From Sphingosinicella ginsenosidimutans (GTDB lineage: Bacteria; Pseudomonadota; Alphaproteobacteria; Sphingomonadales; Sphingomonadaceae): a DNA stretch of 64,000 bases. Location of the stretch: assembly GCF_007995055.1 (NCBI RefSeq), contig NZ_VOQQ01000001.1, positions 1,595,001 to 1,659,000 on the forward strand, read 5' to 3'. Within the stretch, counting starts at the first letter, position 1. Each line of letters starts with the position of its first letter. A program made the translations under genes and the position numbers. The notes under the pieces were generated by a model. That model saw only the letters and a program-made list of their open reading frames with translations, did not search any database and was not told the origin of the DNA. Positions 44,070-51,529 of this stretch are shown one piece after another.

Positions 44070-45404
44070 TCAGCGGCGGCCGAGCGCGCCAAGCGCGGCC
44101 ACCGTCATCGCCTCGGTGGCCGTGGAGATCACCTTTTCGGCGTCCGGCGCCCAGAACGGGCTGTGCAGCGAAGGCAATTGGGCCGGGTCCCCGCGCACGG
44201 CGTCCCACCGATCCTGCGGGACCCCGCCGACCCAGAAGAGCAGGCTTTCCATGCCCGGCACCGCGAGCCGGTAGCGGCCGAAATCCTCGCCGGCCATCAC
44301 CGGTCGGGTGGCGCGCACGCGATCCTCGCCGAAATGCGAGCGGAAGAGGGCCGTCGTGCTCTGCGTGATGGCGTCGGTGTTGACGGTGGCCGGCGTCGCC
44401 TCGGCCTCGCGCACCGTCATTTCGGGCATCCGATCCTCGGGAAGGCCGGCGGCGATCGCCTCCCCGCGGGCGATCCGGGCGATGCCGTCGAGCAGCTGCC
44501 GCCGGATTTCCGGCGTGTAGCTGCGCACGGTGATGAGCAGCCGCGCCTCGTCCGGGATGATGTTGTGCTTGGTGCCGGCCTGGAAGCTACCGACGGTGAC
44601 GACCGCCGAATCGAGCGGGTCCAGCTCGCGGCTGACCAGCGTCTGGAGCGAGGTCACGATCCGCGCGGCGAGGACGATCGGGTCGCGGGTCGTGTTCGGC
44701 GCGGCGCCATGGCCGCCGACGCCGCGGACCGTGAGATCGACACTGTCGACATTCGCCATCGCCGGCCCGGGCGCATAGCCGATGATTCCCGCCGGCAGCG
44801 TCGCGGCGTCGTGGAAGGCGATCGCGACATTGGGGCGCGGGAAGCGGGTGAAGAGGCCGTCGGCGATCATCGCGGCGGCGCCCTGGCTGGTCTCCTCGCC
44901 CGGCTGCGCGATCATCACGAGCGTCCCCGACCATTGCGATTTCATCGCCGCCAGCCGCCGCGCCGTTCCGACCCAGGTCGCCATGTGGGTGTCATGGCCG
45001 CAGGCGTGCATGATCGCGGTGGCGAGGCCTTCGCGCGTCGTGCCGCGCGCCGCGCTGGCGAAGGGAAGGCCGGTCTGTTCGGCGACGGGAAGCGCGTCCA
45101 TGTCGGCGCGCAGCAGCACCACCGGCCCCGGCCCGTTCTCCATCACCGCGACGACGCCCGTCCCGCCGACATGCTCGGTGACCGCGAAGCCGAGCCGCCG
45201 CGCCTCGGCGGCGAGCAGGCCGGCCGAACGCGTCTCCTGCATCGACAATTCGGGATGCTGATGGAGATCGCGGTAAAGCGCCATCAGATCGGGCATGTCG
45301 CCCCTTATGGCCTCGGCAAGCCCTGCGTTCGCGGGCGGCTGGGCGGCGAGCGGGCTCGTCATGGCGGATCCCCATAGGATGGCGGCAAGAAAGGCGTGTC
45401 GCAT
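44070..45404 (-). CDS. M20-family amidohydrolase/peptidase, exported
   Basis: A 444-residue zinc hydrolase of the M20D (hippurate hydrolase/IAA-amino-acid hydrolase) type with a signal peptide (AFLAAILWGSAMTSPLAA). Metal and catalytic motifs: LHQHPELSMQE, LLRADMDALPV, IMHACGHDTHMATWVG, AQPGEETSQGA and the late GEDFGRY. The dimer domain GVGGHGAAPN is present. It removes amino acids from N-acyl conjugates in the periplasm; the conjugate is unknown. ATG 45404 begins the signal peptide. Confidence 0.92.
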   Translation of the reverse strand: MRHAFLAAILWGSAMTSPLAAQPPANAGLAEAIRGDMPDLMALYRDLHQHPELSMQETRSAGLLAAEARRLGFAVTEHVGGTGVVAVMENGPGPVVLLRADMDALPVAEQTGLPFASAARGTTREGLATAIMHACGHDTHMATWVGTARRLAAMKSQWSGTLVMIAQPGEETSQGAAAMIADGLFTRFPRPNVAIAFHDAATLPAGIIGYAPGPAMANVDSVDLTVRGVGGHGAAPNTTRDPIVLAARIVTSLQTLVSRELDPLDSAVVTVGSFQAGTKHNIIPDEARLLITVRSYTPEIRRQLLDGIARIARGEAIAAGLPEDRMPEMTVREAEATPATVNTDAITQSTTALFRSHFGEDRVRATRPVMAGEDFGRYRLAVPGMESLLFWVGGVPQDRWDAVRGDPAQLPSLHSPFWAPDAEKVISTATEAMTVAALGALGRR

Positions 45405-45426
45405 CGTTCGGCCCCCTTCGATGGTG

Positions 45427-46083
45427 CTAATTCACGCGTGGGACCAGCTCGATGATGTCGAGCCGTGATTCGAAGTGCGGGCGCGGAAAGACGAGCCGCC
45501 ACCGGCTCTCGCCGATTCTCTCCAGCACGGCGACCTCATCGCGGTCGGTATCGGCGCCATAGCGATAGGCGCGCTGCTCGTCCCCCAGCTGGACGGTGCC
45601 GAGGAAGACCATCCGCCGGGTCGTGTCGGGAAAGAGCCGGCCGATCGGGCGCTGCGACCCGTTCAGCCGAACGAAGCTCAGCGAGCCGCCCGAACGCGCC
45701 GCGATCCGGCAGCGGAACCGGGGATAATCGACATAGGTGAGGCCGCCGGTCGCCTGCGTGCCGAGCTTGATCGTGCGGCAGTCATATTCGCCCGGCGGGG
45801 GCGCCGGTCCGAGCAGCGCCGAATCGGGATCGAGCAACGCGCCGCCGGCCGCGACCTCCGCCGCATGGTCGCCGCGAGCCTGCGCCAGCGCCTCGACCCA
45901 GGCGCTGCGGATCTGGCGAAGCCGGGCGGCATCGTCTTCGGTGATCGCGCGGTGCCAGTTCGCGCTGGGCGGCTGGCACGGCACGTCGGGCGTCAGCTGC
46001 GGAGCCGACGATGCCGCCTCGGGCGGCTGGCCGGCGCACAGCAGCAAGGCGGCGAGAAAGGCGGCGCTCATCGTGCCAGACAT
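45427..46083 (-). CDS. DUF4893 exported protein
   Basis: A 218-residue protein with a signal peptide (MSAAFLAALLLCAG). The remainder (HRAITEDDAARLRQIRSAWVEALAQAR, GEYDCRTIKLGTQATGGLTYVDYPRFRCRI, LFPDTTRRMVFLGTVQLGDE, given here in pieces) matches DUF4893, a periplasmic family seen in sphingomonads, with two conserved Cys around the CRTIKLG and FRC positions. No function is known. It lies 22 bp upstream of the M20 gene on the same strand. Confidence 0.8.
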   Translation of the reverse strand: MSGTMSAAFLAALLLCAGQPPEAASSAPQLTPDVPCQPPSANWHRAITEDDAARLRQIRSAWVEALAQARGDHAAEVAAGGALLDPDSALLGPAPPPGEYDCRTIKLGTQATGGLTYVDYPRFRCRIAARSGGSLSFVRLNGSQRPIGRLFPDTTRRMVFLGTVQLGDEQRAYRYGADTDRDEVAVLERIGESRWRLVFPRPHFESRLDIIELVPRVN

Positions 46084-46162
46084 GCGTCAGCCCGGCGCCG
46101 AGGGCAAGACGATTGGGCGAGGCGGGTTGCGCTCGCGGTGGTGGGCGTTAGGAAAATCAGGG

Positions 46163-47782
46163 ATGAGACTTCCGCTCCCGATCGCAGGCCTGATGCTTGC
46201 GCTTGCAAGCCCTGTGATGGGCCAGGACCAGCCCGCGGCGCCGGCGCCGACGCCGGACCAGACCGTGCCCACCGTGGACGCGCCGCCACCCGGCGCCGCC
46301 GCTCCGGCGGCCCCGGCCGCGCCCGACCCGGCCGCGCTCGATGCCGCCCGCCGCGCGATCGCGACCGCCGATACGCAGCGGCTGGTGCGCGATGCCGATT
46401 ATGCCCGCGCGATCCTGGGCGATCTCGACCTCGCCGGGCCGAGCCTGCCGACCGACGCGGACGCGGTGGCGGCGGTGCGGACGCTGCGCCTGCTCGCCCT
46501 CACCGGGGCGCAGCGCCGGGACGAGGCGCGGGAGATGGCGGATCAGCTGCTCGACTCCCGCCCGCGAGACCCGCAGCTCTACGGCGCGCCGCTGGTCGCC
46601 GCGGCCGCGATGGAGGACAAGGCGCTGATCGTCCGCACGATCGAGGCGGCGAGCCGGAACGTCTCCGGCACCGGCTGGGGAACGCTGCGCGGGATGATCG
46701 ATCGCGGGGCGATGGCGGGCCTGCTGGGCCAGTTGAAGTCCGACCATGAGGAGGCGCTCCGGGCGCGGCTCGCGGCGGCGCTGTTCCGCATCGGCTGGCC
46801 GGGCGACGGCGATGCCGACATGACCGATACGCTGCGGACGATCCTGCTGGACGACCGGCTCGCCAATGACGACCGCCCGGCGGCGGCGGACTATGCCGCC
46901 TCGATCGTGACGCCGGCCGCGACCCTGTCGCTGATCGTCGGCAAGCGCTACGACGATCTGCTCGCGCCCGGCACCGACCGGATGGCGATGTTGCAGCGCG
47001 CGCTCGAGCTGCAGGACCGCGAGACCGCCGGCGCCCTCGCATCCGCGCCCGCCGATCCCCGCCGTATCCTCGATCGCGTGCGCTATCTGCGTGGGCTCGG
47101 CCGCGATGCCGATGCGCTGGCGCTGCTCCAGCCCTTCATCCGCGACGTGCGCGCGACCGTCGCGGGGAGCGAGGAGGGCATGTGGCTGATCAACGAGGCG
47201 GCCTATGCGATGGTCGCGCTGGGCCGGCAGGGCGACGCGCTGGCCTTGATGCGACGGCTGGCGGGCCTTTCGCTGGACGACAATGCGGCGCTGCTCGGCC
47301 CGGCGATCAACTATTCGCTGATGCTGTGGGAGGCCGGCCGCTACGGCGATGCGCTCGACCAGGCCTCAAGGCTCGATCGCGATTCGGAACGTCGGGCGAG
47401 CGCCTTCGGCCAGACCTGGATCGCCTCCTCGATCGCCTGTGCGCTCGCCGGGCTCGGACGGCCGGCGGAGGCGGCGCCGCAGGTGGAGCAGCTCGCGGCG
47501 CGGCCGGATCTCAACCCGACGGCGCTGATGCGCACCTATCTCTGCCTCGGCCGCGACGACGATGCGGCTGCGCTGCTGGTCAGCCAGCTTCAGGGCAATG
47601 ATCCGCAGGCGATGATCCTCGCGCTGCAGGATTATCAGCTCGCCCGCGGCAGCGCCCAGACCGGACCGATCTACGATCGGCTGGCGGCGCTGCGCGATCG
47701 CCCGGAGGTGCAGGCGGCGCTCGCGCGGGTCGGGCGCGTCCTCAGCCTTCCGCTGTCGCGCACCTATTGGAGCGACTTCTAG
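46163..47782 (+). CDS. Exported TPR-like helical repeat protein
   Basis: A 539-residue protein with a signal peptide (IAGLMLALASPVMG), an Ala/Pro linker of about 40 residues, and then alpha-helical pairs resembling tetratricopeptide repeats (LRLLALTGAQRRDEAREMADQLL, EAAYAMVALGRQGDALALMRRLAG, SLMLWEAGRYGDALDQASRL). Such proteins scaffold envelope complexes; the partner is unknown. ATG 46163 follows GGAAAATCAGGG. It diverges from the DUF4893 gene. Confidence 0.8.
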   Translation: MRLPLPIAGLMLALASPVMGQDQPAAPAPTPDQTVPTVDAPPPGAAAPAAPAAPDPAALDAARRAIATADTQRLVRDADYARAILGDLDLAGPSLPTDADAVAAVRTLRLLALTGAQRRDEAREMADQLLDSRPRDPQLYGAPLVAAAAMEDKALIVRTIEAASRNVSGTGWGTLRGMIDRGAMAGLLGQLKSDHEEALRARLAAALFRIGWPGDGDADMTDTLRTILLDDRLANDDRPAAADYAASIVTPAATLSLIVGKRYDDLLAPGTDRMAMLQRALELQDRETAGALASAPADPRRILDRVRYLRGLGRDADALALLQPFIRDVRATVAGSEEGMWLINEAAYAMVALGRQGDALALMRRLAGLSLDDNAALLGPAINYSLMLWEAGRYGDALDQASRLDRDSERRASAFGQTWIASSIACALAGLGRPAEAAPQVEQLAARPDLNPTALMRTYLCLGRDDDAAALLVSQLQGNDPQAMILALQDYQLARGSAQTGPIYDRLAALRDRPEVQAALARVGRVLSLPLSRTYWSDF

Positions 47783-47939
47783 GGGCCCCTCCGTCTTCGT
47801 CGCGCAAATCGCGGTTTTCGTCGCGGCGCGCGCCCAGGCGGGCAATTCCAGCGACAAGGCGCTTGATCGAGCGGGCCGGCTATTGCACCCAGAGGGCGGG
47901 GGCGTCGGCTGCACGCTTCGATTTGAGGGAGAAAGTGGC

Positions 47940-48410
47940 ATGTCGATGAAGACATTTTTCGCCGTTCTCGCCACCGCGGCCGTCGCCGCGGTCCCGGCGG
48001 GGGCGCAGGACTATCGCCTGGATCCGACCTATACGACCCTGACGCTCGATTCGGGGTTCGCGCCCGATCCGCAGACCATCGATCTCCAGTCGGGCGGCGA
48101 CATCGACGCCTCGTCGATCAGCAGCTCGTGCCGCGGCTTCATCGCCAATGCGCCCGACGTGCGCGTCCGCTACACGCGGGGTCGCTATCCGCTGATCATC
48201 TCGGTCGATTCGAACGCCGACACGACGCTCGTCGTCAACGCGCCCGATGGCCGCTGGTATTGCGACGACGACAGCGGTGAGCGCGGGCTCAATCCGATGG
48301 TGCGGTTCAACAATCCGCAGTCCGGCCAGTACGACATCTGGGTCGGCACCTATGGCAATGCCCGCCTGGAGCCGGCGACGCTCGCGATCTCGGAGATTTC
48401 GAGCCAGTAG
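47940..48410 (+). CDS. Exported PPC-like beta-domain protein
   Basis: A 156-residue periplasmic protein (signal KTFFAVLATAAVAAVPAGA). The mature part is beta-rich: SSCRGFIANAPDVRVRY, LIISVDSNADTTLVVNAPDG, WYCDDDSGERGLNPMVRF and GQYDIWVGTYG resemble pre-peptidase C-terminal-type or calcium-binding beta-sandwich domains. Two Cys may form a disulfide. ATG 47940 follows GAGGGAGAAAG. A strong terminator follows 13 bp after the stop. Confidence 0.72.
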   Translation: MSMKTFFAVLATAAVAAVPAGAQDYRLDPTYTTLTLDSGFAPDPQTIDLQSGGDIDASSISSSCRGFIANAPDVRVRYTRGRYPLIISVDSNADTTLVVNAPDGRWYCDDDSGERGLNPMVRFNNPQSGQYDIWVGTYGNARLEPATLAISEISSQ

Positions 48411-48423
48411 CGCACAGGCAACG

Positions 48424-48464
48424 AAAGCGGTCGCGCCCCGGCCCCGCCCGGCGCGACCGCTTTT
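48424..48464. terminator. Strong bidirectional terminator
   Basis: AAAGCGGTCGCGCC (48424-48437) pairs perfectly with GGCGCGACCGCTTT (48450-48463), a 14-bp stem with a 12-base loop, ending in TTTT rightwards and preceded by AAA, so it can stop transcription in both directions. It lies between the convergent PPC-like and 3-hydroxybutyrate dehydrogenase genes. Confidence 0.9.
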
Positions 48465-48471
48465 CCCGTTT

Positions 48472-49257
48472 TCAGGCCGCCGTCCAGCCGCCGTCGATCG
48501 ACAGGTTGGCGCCGGTGATCGCCGCCGCCTCGTCCTTGCAGAGGAACAAGGCCAGCGCCGCGACCTGTTCGGGCTGGACGAACTGCTTGGTCGGCTGGGC
48601 CGCGAGCAGCACGTCGTTCATCACCTGCTCGCGGGTGAGGCCGCGGGTTTTCATCGTGTCCGGAATCTGGTTTTCGACCAGCGGCGTCCAGACATAGCCG
48701 GGGCTGATGCAGTTCACCGTGATCCCGTCGGTCGCGGTCTCCAGCGCCACCGTCTTGGTAAAGCCGGCAATGCCGTGCTTGGCGGCGACATAAGCGGACT
48801 TGTTCGGACTCGCGACCAGGCTGTGCGCCGAGGCGGTGGAGATGATCCGGCCCCACTTCTTCGCGCGCATCCCGGGCACGGCCAGCCGCGTCGCGTGGAA
48901 GGCGGCGGTGAGGTTGAGCGCGATGATGAGGTCCCATTTTTCGACCGGGAACTGATCCACCGGCGCGACATGCTGCGTCCCGGCATTGTTGATCAGGATG
49001 TCGACCGCGCCGAAGGCGTCGGCGGCGGCCTTCATCATCGCCTCGATCTCGTCCGGCCTGGTGAGATCGGCGCCACTGTAGAGCGCACGGACACCATGGT
49101 CGCGCTCCAGCCCGGCGCGCTCCTTCTCGATGTCGGCAGGATCGCCGAAGCCGTTGATGACGACGTTCGCGCCGGCCCCGGCGAGCGCCTTGGCATAAGC
49201 GAGGCCGATCCCCGAGGTGGAGCCGGTGACGAGGGCTGTCTTGCCTTTGAGGAACAT
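48472..49257 (-). CDS. bdhA: 3-hydroxybutyrate dehydrogenase
   Basis: This short-chain dehydrogenase interconverts (R)-3-hydroxybutyrate and acetoacetate with NAD, in polyhydroxybutyrate turnover. The 261-residue protein has TGSTSGIG near residue 11, NNAG, the catalytic Ser-Tyr-Lys region STASAHSLVASPNKSAYVAAKHG, and the bdh-type CISPGYVWTPLVENQIPD and AQPTKQFVQPEQVA. ATG 49257 begins MFLKGKTALVTG. It lies 15 bp after the patatin gene on the same strand. Confidence 0.94.
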   Translation of the reverse strand: MFLKGKTALVTGSTSGIGLAYAKALAGAGANVVINGFGDPADIEKERAGLERDHGVRALYSGADLTRPDEIEAMMKAAADAFGAVDILINNAGTQHVAPVDQFPVEKWDLIIALNLTAAFHATRLAVPGMRAKKWGRIISTASAHSLVASPNKSAYVAAKHGIAGFTKTVALETATDGITVNCISPGYVWTPLVENQIPDTMKTRGLTREQVMNDVLLAAQPTKQFVQPEQVAALALFLCKDEAAAITGANLSIDGGWTAA

Positions 49258-49272
49258 GGAAATCCGTCCTTT

Positions 49273-50418
49273 CTAGTTGGCGAGATCGAAGGCGGCGGTG
49301 CGGCCGTCGACGATGTTTCGGGCGAGCAGGGCGTCGTGGCGCATCGTCTCGGCGAGCGCGGCGAGGCCTTCGCGCCAGTGATGCTCCATCGTGTCGCGGG
49401 AGAATTCGAAGTCGCGCGCGCCGCCTTCCCAGCCGTGCTTGCGATAGATGAGGTGCACGATGTTCACCGGCCGCTCGGCGGCGAGGCGGGCGACGCGCTG
49501 GTAATCGGGATCCTCGGCGAATTCGGGCGGCAGCTTGTCGAGCAGGCGCTGCACCGCCTCGCGCGCCTTTCGCAGCGCGAGCAGCTGATCGGTGATCGCG
49601 CGGGTGCGGCTGGAATAGCGGATGTCCTTTTCGCGCGCATAGACGTCCATGATCGTCGCGGGCATCGCGCCGCGCGCCGAGAAGAGGTCGACCTGGAACA
49701 CCAGCATCTCCTCGCGCTGATTGTCGAGAACGTAGGACAGCGGCGTATTGGAGACGAGGCCGCCGTCCCAGTAGAAGGCGCCGTCGATCTCGACCGGCGG
49801 CAGCCCTGGCGGCAAGGCGCCCGACGCCATGACGTGGCGCGCATCGATCCGGTCGGTGGCGGTGTCGAAATAGCGGAAATTGCCCGATTCGACGTCCACG
49901 GCGCCGATCGACAGGCGCGGCGCGCCGCTGTTGAGCCGATCCCAGTCGACATATTTGTCGAGCGTCTTCGCGAGCGGCGCCGAATCGTAGAAGCTGAGCG
50001 CGCCCGCCGTCCCCGACGGCGCCATGAGCGGGTTGAGCAGGCGCGGCGTGAAGAAGCCCGGCACGCCCTGCATTGCGACGAAGCCGGCCGAGGCAAGGTG
50101 GACCCACTCGCGCCACTCCCCACCGCCGACGAAGGGCAGCGAGGGCAGGGCGGCGGTGACCTCCTCCCAAAAGGCGCGAAGCTGCCCGACGCGGTGCGCG
50201 GGCGGATTGCCGGCGACGATCGCGGCATTGATCGCGCCGATCGAGATGCCGGCGATCCAGTCGACGTCGATCCCCTTGTCGGCGAGTCCCTGGACGACGC
50301 CGCCCTGATAGGCACCGAGCGCGCCGCCGCCCTGCAGGACGAGGACGACCTGATCGGGCAGCGGCAACCGCTCCGGCGTCCGGGCGCGGCGGCGGCGGGG
50401 GGCGGACGAGTTGGCCAT
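49273..50418 (-). CDS. Patatin-like phospholipase with DUF3734 tail
   Basis: A 381-residue acyl hydrolase. The oxyanion loop is QGGGALGAYQGG, the nucleophile is in GISIG and the catalytic Asp in YWDGGLVSNTPL. After about residue 230 the protein continues as a DUF3734-type domain (MDVYAREKDIRYSSRTRAITDQ, VNIVHLIYRKHGWEGGARDFEFSR). In many alphaproteobacteria this type is paired with bdhA, as here, which suggests a link to polyhydroxybutyrate or lipid turnover. ATG 50418 follows a GAGGGGAGC site. Confidence 0.9.
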   Translation of the reverse strand: MANSSAPRRRRARTPERLPLPDQVVLVLQGGGALGAYQGGVVQGLADKGIDVDWIAGISIGAINAAIVAGNPPAHRVGQLRAFWEEVTAALPSLPFVGGGEWREWVHLASAGFVAMQGVPGFFTPRLLNPLMAPSGTAGALSFYDSAPLAKTLDKYVDWDRLNSGAPRLSIGAVDVESGNFRYFDTATDRIDARHVMASGALPPGLPPVEIDGAFYWDGGLVSNTPLSYVLDNQREEMLVFQVDLFSARGAMPATIMDVYAREKDIRYSSRTRAITDQLLALRKAREAVQRLLDKLPPEFAEDPDYQRVARLAAERPVNIVHLIYRKHGWEGGARDFEFSRDTMEHHWREGLAALAETMRHDALLARNIVDGRTAAFDLAN

Positions 50419-50449
50419 TGCGGCTCCCCTCGCGCTCCCGGGGATGTTA

Positions 50450-50460
50450 TGCAAGTTGCA
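50450..50460. promoter_or_regulatory. TGCAA-G-TTGCA dyad in a divergent promoter
   Basis: A short palindrome lies in the 89-bp spacer between the patatin-bdhA pair and the zinc metallopeptidase gene. TGC/GCA-type dyads are bound by PhaR-like regulators of polyhydroxybutyrate genes in related bacteria, so control of the patatin-bdhA pair is possible. The site is short and could be chance. Confidence 0.3.
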
Positions 50461-50507
50461 AGGCTGTAATTTTCCGCGGTGCAGCATGTCCGCGACCGGA
50501 GGGTGAG

Positions 50508-51419
50508 ATGCGTTTCGACGACCGGCGATCAAGCGACAATGTGGAATTCCGCGGTGACGACGGGTCGGGCGGAGGCTTGCGTCTCGGTGGCGGCGGGATG
50601 GGCGGCGGCATGGCGGGGCTGTTGTTCAGCTTCGTCTTCAGCCGTTTCGGCATCGGCGGCGTCGTCGTGCTGCTGATCGGCCTGTTCATCTTCGGCGGGC
50701 TCGGCAGCCTTGGCGGCGGCGGCCAGCAGGCGGTGGGGCCGGCCGGCGCTCCCGCTCCGACGCAGAGCGCCGCCCAGGGCTGCCAATCGACTCCGGAGGC
50801 GCATTTCGCCTGCCAGGTGCTGGCATCGACCGAGGATCGCTGGACCGAGCTGTTCCAGCGCATCGGCCGGCGTTACGAGGTGCCGAAGATGGTGATCTAC
50901 CAGCGCGGCACCCGCTCCGGCTGCGGTGCGGCGCAGAGCGCGATGGGGCCGTTCTACTGCCCCGCCGATCACCGGGTGTATCTGGACCTCGAATTCTTCC
51001 AGGAGCTCACGCAGCGTTTCCACGCGCCCGGCGATTTCCCCGAGGCCTATGTGATCGCGCATGAGGTCGGCCATCATGTCCAGACCCTGCTTGGCACCGC
51101 GGACCGCATCCGCGCCGCCCAGCAGAATGCCAGCGAGGCGCAGGGCAATGCGCTCCAGGTCCGCATGGAATTGCAGGCGGATTGCTATGCCGGTGTCTGG
51201 GCGGCGAGCGAGCGCGCCTCGCTCGACGAAGGCGATCTCGAAGAGGGGCTGCGCGCCGCCGCCGCGATCGGCGACGACACGCTGCAGCGCGCGGCGCAGG
51301 GCGTGGTCGTCCCCGAAAGCTTCACCCACGGCACGTCCGCGCAGCGCCAGCAGGCGCTGACACAGGGTTTCCAGAGCGGCGATCCGGCGAGCTGCGACAG
51401 CTTCATGCAGGGCGTCTGA
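50508..51419 (+). CDS. YpfJ-type neutral zinc metallopeptidase
   Basis: A 303-residue membrane-anchored protein: a Gly-rich start, one membrane segment (IGGVVVLLIGLFIFGGLG), then a zinc peptidase-like domain with FYCPADHRVYLDLEFF, the zinc motif AYVIAHEVGHHVQ and MELQADCYAGVWA, which supplies the third ligand. This is the KPN_02809/YpfJ neutral zinc metallopeptidase family, of unsettled substrate. ATG 50508 follows CGGAGGGTGAG. An in-frame start at 50418 overlaps the divergent gene and was rejected. Confidence 0.9.
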   Translation: MRFDDRRSSDNVEFRGDDGSGGGLRLGGGGMGGGMAGLLFSFVFSRFGIGGVVVLLIGLFIFGGLGSLGGGGQQAVGPAGAPAPTQSAAQGCQSTPEAHFACQVLASTEDRWTELFQRIGRRYEVPKMVIYQRGTRSGCGAAQSAMGPFYCPADHRVYLDLEFFQELTQRFHAPGDFPEAYVIAHEVGHHVQTLLGTADRIRAAQQNASEAQGNALQVRMELQADCYAGVWAASERASLDEGDLEEGLRAAAAIGDDTLQRAAQGVVVPESFTHGTSAQRQQALTQGFQSGDPASCDSFMQGV

Positions 51420-51529
51420 GCCGGCGCCGCGCGGCGGTCCGTTCATCAAGGGTCAAGGTGAGCCGGCGAAGGACGCGGGCGACGGCCGAGGCTCGACTTT
51501 CGCCGCGGTCCGCCTCAGAAAGACCCGCA

